Shown here: positions 1-4,942 of the stretch, in pieces | Position numbering within the stretch: the stretch's first letter is position 1 | Layout: each line of letters begins with the position of its first letter | Assembly: GCA_913054525.1 (NCBI GenBank) | Contig: CAJXHR010000025.1 | Span: forward strand, 1-7,408 | Direction: 5' to 3' | From: an uncultured bacterium | Lineage (GTDB): Bacteria; Patescibacteriota; Minisyncoccia; Spechtbacterales; HO2-43-30 | Length of the DNA stretch: 7,408 nt | Made by a program: the position numbers and the translations under genes | The notes under the pieces: generated by a model | Databases searched by the model: none | The model's input: only the letters and a program-made list of their open reading frames with translations | What the model was told of the DNA's origin: nothing

Positions 1-174
1 TGTGCTTGCCTTATTACCGCTAATTTTTACCTTATCGATATTTACGACATCCACAGAATTTCCGGAATCAACATACGGTAAAAATTTCGCGGAATTTTTA
101 CCGCGCAAAATCACCGCGATCTCTGTTGCAATACGTCCTAATATTTTATCAGTGGCATCGATAGTGTGCTTCAT
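1..174 (-). CDS. rplM: 50S ribosomal protein L13, N-terminal 58 residues (cut by window edge)
   Basis: L13 is an early-assembling protein of the large ribosomal subunit that contacts 23S rRNA. The 58 residues visible here read directly from the minus strand and carry the family's N-terminal pattern: an IDATDKILGRIATEIA segment at residues 5-20, then the LRGK turn at 23-26, a PYVDSGNSVDVVN-type strand at 33-45, and KVKISG at 48-53. The gene leaves the window at position 1, so its C-terminus and any rpsI neighbour are not visible. The ATG (174-172) overlaps the TGA stop of rplQ as ATGA, so translation is probably coupled, and there is no Shine-Dalgarno site in front. rplM directly after rplQ is a classical ribosomal gene order, which supports the call. 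Confidence 0.95.
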   Translation of the reverse strand, partial: MKHTIDATDKILGRIATEIAVILRGKNSAKFLPYVDSGNSVDVVNIDKVKISGNKAST

Positions 175-521
175 ACAAATTCTATTACTGCCATTTTTGC
201 GGAATCGGTCCTGCGCGGAACGCGCTTTATGATCCTTGTATATCCGCCGTTACGCGCCTTATAGCGCGGTCCGATATCGGAAACAAGTTTCTTCGCGGCC
301 TTAGCATCCCGGAAATCCCGCGCAATCATGCGCCTGGTATTTACCGTGTCCTTCTTTGATTTCGTCACAATTTTTTCTATATATCCCCGCAGCTCCTTCG
401 CCTTTGCCTCGCTTGTTGTAATTTTTTCATGCAAAACCAACGCCTGTGCAAGGCCCCTCATAAGTGCCGTTCGCTCATCCCGCTTTCTTCCGAATTTTTT
501 TCCGCGCTTTGCTTTGTTCAT
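171..521 (-). CDS. rplQ: 50S ribosomal protein L17
   Basis: L17 is a large-subunit protein near the peptide exit tunnel. The product is 116 residues, normal for the compact bacterial form. Family signatures include the KKFGRKRDERTALMRGLAQALVLHEKITTS stretch starting near residue 8 (usually R..R....L..N.a.sLi.he.I.TT), AKELRGYIEKIVT at 41-53, and the very conserved GPRYKARNGGYTRI at 84-97. The usual opening M.H...G..L.R is less conserved here. The start codon overlaps the rpoA stop as ATGA, with no Shine-Dalgarno site. The position right after rpoA is the conserved bacterial one. Confidence 0.97.
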   Translation of the reverse strand: MNKAKRGKKFGRKRDERTALMRGLAQALVLHEKITTSEAKAKELRGYIEKIVTKSKKDTVNTRRMIARDFRDAKAAKKLVSDIGPRYKARNGGYTRIIKRVPRRTDSAKMAVIEFV

Positions 522-1312
522 TTCTTTTTCGCTTTTTTGGCCTTAGCCGTTGGCTTTATTTTAGTAGTTTTTTTAACAGCTTTCTTAGCAGAGGGTTTTG
601 CTTTTTTAACTGCTGACTTTTCTACACTCTTATCGAATTGTCCTGAAATTTTAAAATGCTCAACGAGAAGATTAGTAGCATACTCAAGCGCCTCCTGGGG
701 GGAGATAGTGCCGTTTGTTACAATTTCCAGACGAAGCCGGTTAAAATCCGTACGATCTCCGACTCGCATATTTTCTATTTCAAAATTTACTTTTCGCATC
801 GGTGTAAAAATTGCATCAAGAGGAATCGCTCCTATCTCAGCCCCTCCCTTTAACTGCTGCTCAACAGGCACATATCCAAGACCAGGCTCAATAGTAAGCT
901 CAAGTTCAAACTTCACATCCTTGCTTGTGAGGGTTGCGATGTGGGCATCCTTGCTTGCAACTTCAACCTGACTTGGAGCCTCTATATCGGCAGCCGTAAC
1001 CTCGCGCGCACCTTTTACTTTTATCGTCGCTGACTGCGGCTCATCACCGTGAAGCTTTATGGAAATTTGCTTTAGGTTTAGCGTAATTTCCAAGACATCT
1101 TCCGCTACACCGGACAAGGTAGAAAATTCATGGGGCGCCCCTTTTATTTTAACCTTGGTAATTGCGGCACCCGGAAGAGAAGAATAAAGCGCCCGCCTTA
1201 AAGCATTGCCGACTGTCACGCCATATCCGGGATAAAGCCCCTCTATTTCAAAAACAGCCCTGTTTTCACTTTGCTCTTTAATTTTTGGAGGAGTTGGTAA
1301 AGTGATTTGCAT
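518..1312 (-). CDS. rpoA: DNA-directed RNA polymerase subunit alpha, lacking the C-terminal domain
   Basis: The alpha subunit dimerises and forms the scaffold on which beta and beta' assemble. Residues 1 to about 223 form a complete alpha N-terminal domain: GYGVTVGNALRRAL at 29-42, SGVAEDVLEITLNLK at 67-81, IGAIPLDAIFTPMRKVNF near 160-177, and VGDRTDFNRLRLEIVTNGTISPQEAL at 184-209. A normal alpha is about 310-330 residues and ends with a helix-hairpin-helix CTD that binds UP-element DNA and activators. This protein stops at 264, and residues 228-264 are instead a low-complexity basic tail with 17 lysines and 7 alanines. rplQ starts inside the stop codon (ATGA), so no displaced CTD can follow. 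The gene begins 12 bases after rpsD without a Shine-Dalgarno site. The identity is certain, and a role for the tail in DNA binding is inference. Confidence 0.97.
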   Translation of the reverse strand: MQITLPTPPKIKEQSENRAVFEIEGLYPGYGVTVGNALRRALYSSLPGAAITKVKIKGAPHEFSTLSGVAEDVLEITLNLKQISIKLHGDEPQSATIKVKGAREVTAADIEAPSQVEVASKDAHIATLTSKDVKFELELTIEPGLGYVPVEQQLKGGAEIGAIPLDAIFTPMRKVNFEIENMRVGDRTDFNRLRLEIVTNGTISPQEALEYATNLLVEHFKISGQFDKSVEKSAVKKAKPSAKKAVKKTTKIKPTAKAKKAKKK

Positions 1313-1324
1313 ATTTTTAATTAA

Positions 1325-1813
1325 TTATCGTGAATAAAACTCAATTATTGGTTTTACACTTGCCATTATCATGGGATCCTCTACTGTGGGCTCGGCAGAA
1401 ATTACAGCCGTTAAGTTTTTCTTATCAAGATTAATCCAGGATGGGACTTCATACTTAGCGAGCGTCACTGTAAGCTCTTTAAATGGCACAATACCGATAC
1501 TTAAGGGGTGGATACTGATGGTATCACTAACTTTAACCCCGAAAGACGGTGAGTTTACATTACGCCCATTGACCTGTATATGCCCATGACTCACTAGCTG
1601 TCTTGCAAATTTTCGCGTAGATGCAAAACCGCATCTATATACTGTACTATCCAGCCTGCGCTCAAGGCCCTGTATTATCAAATCCGGACCCTTCCCATGC
1701 CCAAAATAACTACGAAATTGTCTTTCGCGCAATCCATAAATCGCTTTAAGCCCTTGTTTCTCTTCGAATTGCTGCCCATATTCAGATTTTGTTCTTTGAA
1801 ATCGCTTTGGCAT
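1325..1813 (-). CDS. rpsD: 30S ribosomal protein S4, short form without the N-terminal segment
   Basis: S4 starts assembly of the 30S body and binds the 16S five-way junction. The 162-residue product matches S4 from [11 protein letters not shown] (residues 10-20, equal to SDYGVQLREKQ in E. coli) through [13 protein letters not shown] (25-37), the S4 RNA-binding domain (about 52-115, with [22 protein letters not shown] at 53-74 and VNGRNVN at 81-87) and the terminal IIEFYSR. The first roughly 38 residues of the E. coli protein, which hold the zinc-cysteine knot in many bacteria, have no counterpart. The start is firm: reading upstream in frame, a TAA occurs only 8 codons away (1835-1837), inside the end of rpsK. 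The spacer after the FRSYF helix is also shorter than in E. coli. The gene lies 2 bases after rpsK. Confidence 0.96.
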   Translation of the reverse strand: MPKRFQRTKSEYGQQFEEKQGLKAIYGLRERQFRSYFGHGKGPDLIIQGLERRLDSTVYRCGFASTRKFARQLVSHGHIQVNGRNVNSPSFGVKVSDTISIHPLSIGIVPFKELTVTLAKYEVPSWINLDKKNLTAVISAEPTVEDPMIMASVKPIIEFYSR

Positions 1814-1815
1814 AA

Positions 1816-2271
1816 TTATACTCGCCTTGCCTTCTTAGGCCTACAACCGTTATGCGGAATGGGGGTTTTATCCTCTAGGGAGGAAACATTCGTGCCACGT
1901 CCGACAAGAGCCCGAATGGCCGCGTCTCTCCCGGACCCCACGCCTTGTACATATATAGAAACTTTTCCGATATCAATATTACCGAGTTTTTCAAATATAT
2001 TTTCCACAACTCTTGACGCCGCAAAAGGCGTGGCTTTTTTGGGACCCTTAAAGCCCATCGCTCCCGCACTAGACCATACAAGCATATTCCCGGCCGCATC
2101 GGTTACGGAAATTAATGTATTATTATAACTTGCGGAAATATAAATACGCGAGGATGACAGGCTGGTTACCTTCTTCTTGCCGCCCTGTTTCTTTTTGTCT
2201 ACCGCATCTGTCACTTCCAAATCTCCCATGACCTCTCCCTCTGTTTGCTTTGTTATACGTTTTTTACCCAT
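1816..2271 (-). CDS. rpsK: 30S ribosomal protein S11
   Basis: S11 lines the 30S platform near the mRNA exit and E-site. Conserved blocks are [20 protein letters not shown] (45-64), [13 protein letters not shown] (73-85), [13 protein letters not shown] (110-122) and the signature [16 protein letters not shown] at the C-terminus (136-151). The HNG site, modified to isoaspartate in E. coli S11, is present. At 151 residues it is about 20 longer than usual because of a charged N-terminal extension. A second in-frame ATG at 2229-2227 (residue 15) has a better ribosome site, GGAG five bases upstream, and would give a 137-residue protein. I keep the first start because MGKKR looks like a typical basic S11 N-terminus, but the choice is open. 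Confidence 0.96.
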   Translation of the reverse strand: MGKKRITKQTEGEVMGDLEVTDAVDKKKQGGKKKVTSLSSSRIYISASYNNTLISVTDAAGNMLVWSSAGAMGFKGPKKATPFAASRVVENIFEKLGNIDIGKVSIYVQGVGSGRDAAIRALVGRGTNVSSLEDKTPIPHNGCRPKKARRV

Positions 2272-2280
2272 GATTAAATA

Positions 2281-2670
2281 CTAAGTCGGGCTTGCAGCCG
2301 GTTTTTTGCCCGATCCCATTGTGCGGCGAACATTACCGCGAATAGTCCTTCCGTTTGTCCGGGTTTGCTGGCCGCGCACCGGCAGGCCCCTCATATGCCT
2401 AATGCCCCGGTAACAATTGATATCCTTTAGCCGCTTTATACTAAGCTGTACATCTCTTCGCAATTCTCCTTCTACCTTATATCCTCCTTCTATAAGACCT
2501 CTCAGCGTATTTAACTCTGCCGCGCTTAATTTATTCGCACGTATATTTGAGTCGATTTTCGCTTCGGATAAAATCTTCTTACTGGAAGAAAGCCCTATGC
2601 CATATACATATGTAAGAGATATCTCTATTCTTTTATCTTCGGGTATATTTACCCCCGCAATTCTTGGCAT
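2281..2670 (-). CDS. rpsM: 30S ribosomal protein S13
   Basis: S13 sits in the head of the small subunit and forms intersubunit bridges with 23S rRNA and L5. The protein is 129 residues, close to normal, and begins with the diagnostic MPRIAGVNIPEDKRIEISLTYVYGIG (1-26). The helix-two-turn-helix core follows, then LKDINCYRGIRHMRGLPVRGQQTRTNGRT at 81-109 and the basic tail with RRTMGSGKK that reaches into the P-site. The gene starts 2 bases after rpmJ. It has the clearest Shine-Dalgarno site in the window, AAGGA five bases before the ATG. rpsK follows after 9 bases. Confidence 0.97.
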   Translation of the reverse strand: MPRIAGVNIPEDKRIEISLTYVYGIGLSSSKKILSEAKIDSNIRANKLSAAELNTLRGLIEGGYKVEGELRRDVQLSIKRLKDINCYRGIRHMRGLPVRGQQTRTNGRTIRGNVRRTMGSGKKPAASPT

Positions 2671-2672
2671 TA

Positions 2673-2789
2673 TTATCCTTGTCTCTGCTTATGTTTCGGG
2701 TTGCTTGTGCATATAACAAAAACCCGACTGTGGCGTCGAACTATTTTGCAATTATTACAAATCTTTTTTACGGAAGATCTAACTTTCAT
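2673..2789 (-). CDS. rpmJ: 50S ribosomal protein L36 (38 residues)
   Basis: This small zinc-binding large-subunit protein is read directly from the minus strand. It opens with [19 protein letters not shown] and ends NPKHKQRQG, very close in pattern and identical in length to E. coli L36. The zinc ligands C11, C14, C27 and H33 (C-x2-C-x12-C-x5-H) are all present, so this is the cysteine-containing (C+) form. The ATG overlaps the infA TGA as ATGA, and rpsM begins 2 bases after the TAA stop. infA-rpmJ-rpsM is the standard bacterial order. Confidence 0.96.
   Translation of the reverse strand: MKVRSSVKKICNNCKIVRRHSRVFVICTSNPKHKQRQG
2676..2680 (-). promoter_or_regulatory. Shine-Dalgarno site of rpsM
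   Basis: AAGGA on the minus strand lies five bases before the rpsM ATG, within the last codons of rpmJ. It stands out because most starts in the window lack such a site. Confidence 0.6.
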
Positions 2790-3007
2790 TTATATCTATA
2801 TATTATTCTGCCTCGCGAGCCATCGGGACTAACCTCAACAAGCACCCTATCTCCGGTTAATATTCGTATGAAATTCACTCTCATACGCCCCGCAAGATGT
2901 GTCAAAATTTCTTCGCCGCCGTTTAATTGTACACGAAAAGTTGTATTTGGCAAGGCCTCGGTAACAATGCCCTCTTTCTGATTTTGATTGTCCTTCTCTT
3001 GCGCCAT
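2786..3007 (-). CDS. infA: Translation initiation factor IF-1
   Basis: IF-1 binds the A-site of the 30S subunit and works with IF-2 and IF-3 in initiation. The 73-residue product is one OB-fold of normal length: [18 protein letters not shown] at about 11-28, [26 protein letters not shown] at 34-59, then a [13 protein letters not shown] ending, slightly diverged from the usual LTKGRI.YR. I chose ATG 3007-3005. An in-frame ATG at 3040 would add 11 residues, but it lies upstream of the predicted -10 element, so it would not be on the transcript. There is no Shine-Dalgarno site. infA is the first gene of the operon and overlaps rpmJ. In many bacteria infA instead trails adk-map in the spc operon, but here unrelated genes lie upstream. 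Confidence 0.95.
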   Translation of the reverse strand: MAQEKDNQNQKEGIVTEALPNTTFRVQLNGGEEILTHLAGRMRVNFIRILTGDRVLVEVSPDGSRGRIIYRYK

Positions 3008-3025
3008 ATAACGTATAATGAATAT

Positions 3026-3052
3026 ATTATATCGGGGCACTTAAAAAGTCAA
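3026..3052 (-). promoter_or_regulatory. Promoter of the infA-rpmJ-rpsM-rpsK-rpsD-rpoA-rplQ-rplM operon
   Basis: On the minus strand TTGACT (3052-3047) is followed by TATAAT (3031-3026) at a 15-base spacing. The overlapping hexamer TAATAT (3029-3024) gives the standard 17-base spacing. The predicted transcript start is near 3019-3017, only about 10-12 bases before the infA ATG. The -35 region shares TTGACTTTTTA with the rpmG promoter. An inverted repeat overlaps the spacer. Elements are seen directly; activity is inferred. Confidence 0.75.
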
Positions 3053-3057
3053 CCCCG
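3033..3057. repeat. Inverted repeat across the infA promoter (possible operator)
   Basis: CGGGG (3033-3037) and CCCCG (3053-3057) are complementary, with an inner ACTT/AAGT pair at 3039-3042 and 3046-3049. The repeat brackets the -35 box and most of the spacer, where a repressor could act. It could equally be a chance consequence of a GC block beside the promoter. Confidence 0.4.
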
Positions 3058-3121
3058 CACGAAGTAAGAAACCTACGGCTTCTGCCGAAATAGCATTTCG
3101 GACTTCGTACGAGGTCAACCC
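3048..3121. repeat. Possible MITE-like palindromic insert with 8-bp flanking direct repeats
   Basis: GTCAACCC occurs at 3048-3055 and again at 3114-3121. Between them lie near-matching terminal inverted repeats (CGCACGAAGT at 3056-3065 and ACTTCGTACG at 3102-3111, one mismatch). Two hairpins sit inside: 3067-3083 (AGAAACC/GGCTTCT, one A-C mismatch, 3-base loop) and 3085-3101 (CCGAAAT/ATTTCGG, loop AGC). As RNA or single-stranded DNA this would fold as a three-way junction. There is no coding capacity. The left direct repeat supplies most of the infA -35 box. A structured RNA or a chance palindrome are alternatives. Confidence 0.4.
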
Positions 3122-3142
3122 TACTGGAAAGGTTGTCCCTCG
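3110..3142. repeat. Imperfect hairpin next to the palindromic insert
   Basis: CGAGG (3110-3114) pairs with CCTCG (3138-3142) and CAACC (3116-3120) with GGTTG (3131-3135), with a small internal bulge and a 10-base loop. It overlaps the right copy of the GTCAACCC direct repeat. No T-tract follows on either strand, so I do not call it a terminator. Confidence 0.4.
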
Positions 3143-3157
3143 GCCAAAGCCTCGGGA

Positions 3158-3199
3158 TGCGGCTTTTATGACCAAATTAAAATTTGGACAAAAGCCGCA
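3158..3199 (-). terminator. Hairpin at the end of the ftsA-like/baseplate-J-like unit, possible terminator
   Basis: TGCGGCTTTT (3158-3167) and AAAAGCCGCA (3190-3199) are perfect 10-base complements. They enclose a second stem, CCAAATT/AATTTGG (3172-3178, 3181-3187), with a 2-base centre. The structure begins 1 base after the TAG of the 577-residue gene, a natural place for a terminator or 3' stabiliser. No T-run follows the stem on the minus strand, so efficient intrinsic termination is uncertain. Confidence 0.5.
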
Positions 3200-3200
3200 C

Positions 3201-4934
3201 CTACTCAATTATTATCTCTATTTTGCTTATATCTTCCGGTATTTTGTCCACCCAAAAAGGCCAAAAAGTGACACTCGCTTCCTTTATGCCTGGGTATGAG
3301 GAAAGAAATGAGCTCACCTCATCTTCACTCTTGCCGCTTATTCCCGCGATAATCTCCTGCGTATCTATGCGAATTGCGGCATTTTGTGATAGTGAAATTT
3401 TCATATTAAAAGTTCCCTCATTAAAACGTTTATCCGAGACCTGATAAACAATCTCTTTGCCCTCTTGGAGGCCACGTTTTCCGGAAAAACGTATTTCAAA
3501 ATCGTTTGCAAGCAATGCCTCCGCGTCTTTCTCCCGTACGGCAAACGTCTTGGTCAAAATGGATCCGGTAATTGTAAGCTCGTCTGCTCTGTCTCCAATA
3601 CTGCCGGATGAATCAATTTCAATAACATCAGTATGTTTTGCGCCCGTAGGTATAAAAAACCCCTCCGGCAGCAAAATATCAAGCGAGTGATCAATTTCCG
3701 TTTCAAGCTCATTTTTCACTTCTTTTTCCAGGCCCCTATAATCATCCTCCGTAATCACTTTAACTTTTCCGATTTCTCCTCCCGACATGCGACTATCCGA
3801 CTCACCATAGAAGGCAAGGTATTTGGGGGTTCCCTTGAATCCGGGGATAGAAAAAGTTGAAGGGCTAATATTATATTCCCCGCCCGGCTCCGATGCTATT
3901 ACTTCTACAGTGGTGGAACTCGGCACAATTTTCCCGTTACTGACTTCCGCTCCCGGAACAACAATGGTCTTGATAGTCCTAAACAGCTTCCCTCCCTCAG
4001 AGACAAACCGGGTTGTTTTTACAAGGGTTTGGGGAGAGGAACTATACGAATTATGCACCCTCATAGTGCCCGTGGCCTTTGCTCTAATCTCCTCCTCGCC
4101 GGTTGTTTCGATACTCTTGGATCTTTCCAGGGATTTTTCAAAAATTTGCGCAGGCAATGTAGCCCCGCGTTCTCCACCATCAGATACGGCAGATGAATTT
4201 GCATCACCCCGGACATCAAGATCGATTGATATTTTTTCAACTACCGGCTGAATATAAATCTTGGATTTAGGCAGTATAAAGTAAAATGTAAGCGAAGCGA
4301 TTAGAGAAGATGCAATAATTAACGCAAAAAGAACGGCCCGCAAAACCATGGCGTTGCTGAGTGTTAAGCCCAATTTAGGAATTTTGGGGCGGGGAATGCT
4401 CACAGAACTCTTTTGCGAAACCTTGGGTAGATTGAGCGAGGGACGTCTCTCCCAAAAATTTGTGATTTTCTCATCCTGCTCATCGGATGGTTCGGTCATC
4501 GCTTGCTCAATAGTTTTGAGCTTTTTTTTCTTCTTGGGTCTAATCTTTTTCTTGATGACCTCTGTCTCGTCCATTGCGGGAGTCGTAGGAGTCAGGGGGG
4601 CCGTAATGTCGGAAAGTTTTGGACGTTTTGCGGATGGCTTAACCTCGTCAACATCAATCGAAGCGCTCTCTCTTAGCTCGCTCGTTTCCTGATGCGCTTG
4701 AAGCTGGGATTTGAGCGCCAAATTTTGCACACGCGGACTGGATGAAACTACCACTATCTCTTTTTTCAATGAATCAGCTTCGCGTTTCAAGAGGCGAAAA
4801 TTAAGAACAGTCTCGGCAATACGAGAATTATCCGGCACCAAAAGATATATACGCTCGGCTTTAGTATGTATGAGCTTATCTATCAGAACGGTAAGTTCAT
4901 CTCTCGGCTGAACTTGTATTATGTAAGAATCCAT
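3201..4934 (-). CDS. Single-pass membrane protein with baseplate-J-like ectodomain, function unknown
   Basis: 577 residues in three parts. Residues 1-80 form a small predicted alpha/beta domain (ELTVLIDKLIHTKAERIYLLVP, then VLNFRLLKREADSLKKEIVVVS) that I recall from the N-termini of candidate-phyla proteins annotated as baseplate J family. Residues 81-195 are a polar, probably disordered linker with a basic run at 128-140. One hydrophobic segment, about 197-221, is a transmembrane helix; the basic linker puts the N-terminus inside. The outer part resembles the baseplate J/gp47 core: KATGTMRVHNSYSSSPQTLV at 286-305, TRFVSEGGKLFRTIKTIVVPG to 328, and VEVIASEPGGEYNI at 343-356. It ends with a FWPFWVDKIPEDISKIEIIIE type tail. 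The gene starts 8 bases after the FtsA-like gene with a close AAGG, so the two are probably co-expressed. No phage genes are nearby, so it is not likely a real baseplate. The domain call is pattern-based and the role is unknown. Confidence 0.75.
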   Translation of the reverse strand: MDSYIIQVQPRDELTVLIDKLIHTKAERIYLLVPDNSRIAETVLNFRLLKREADSLKKEIVVVSSSPRVQNLALKSQLQAHQETSELRESASIDVDEVKPSAKRPKLSDITAPLTPTTPAMDETEVIKKKIRPKKKKKLKTIEQAMTEPSDEQDEKITNFWERRPSLNLPKVSQKSSVSIPRPKIPKLGLTLSNAMVLRAVLFALIIASSLIASLTFYFILPKSKIYIQPVVEKISIDLDVRGDANSSAVSDGGERGATLPAQIFEKSLERSKSIETTGEEEIRAKATGTMRVHNSYSSSPQTLVKTTRFVSEGGKLFRTIKTIVVPGAEVSNGKIVPSSTTVEVIASEPGGEYNISPSTFSIPGFKGTPKYLAFYGESDSRMSGGEIGKVKVITEDDYRGLEKEVKNELETEIDHSLDILLPEGFFIPTGAKHTDVIEIDSSGSIGDRADELTITGSILTKTFAVREKDAEALLANDFEIRFSGKRGLQEGKEIVYQVSDKRFNEGTFNMKISLSQNAAIRIDTQEIIAGISGKSEDEVSSFLSSYPGIKEASVTFWPFWVDKIPEDISKIEIIIE

Positions 4935-4942
4935 TACCTTGC

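Noticed and set aside
518..640. Frameshift at the end of rpoA hiding a normal CTD
   Set aside because: rplQ begins inside the rpoA stop codon and is itself full length, leaving no room for a CTD in any frame.
429..971. Open frame of 180 codons on the plus strand opposite rpoA
   Set aside because: It lies wholly antisense to the clearly conserved rpoA and rplQ reading frames and its translation shows no recognisable domain; it is a shadow of the real coding strand.
3008..3040. Longer IF-1 starting at 3040
   Set aside because: The extra 11 residues do not match the family, and this ATG lies upstream of the predicted -10 box, so it would not be transcribed from that promoter.
3041..3200. Riboswitch or ribosomal-protein leader controlling infA
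   Set aside because: The infA promoter lies downstream of the hairpins in the direction of transcription, so the structured region would not be part of the infA mRNA made from that promoter.
3823..4251. Open frame of 142 codons on the plus strand opposite the baseplate-J-like gene
   Set aside because: It is antisense to a long, coherent minus-strand protein, has no promoter or ribosome site that I can see, and has a shadow-type composition.
3201..4934. Prophage or contractile injection baseplate gene
   Set aside because: Only the ectodomain has a baseplate-J-like pattern. The protein has a transmembrane helix and linker, and no tail, sheath, capsid or integrase genes lie nearby.
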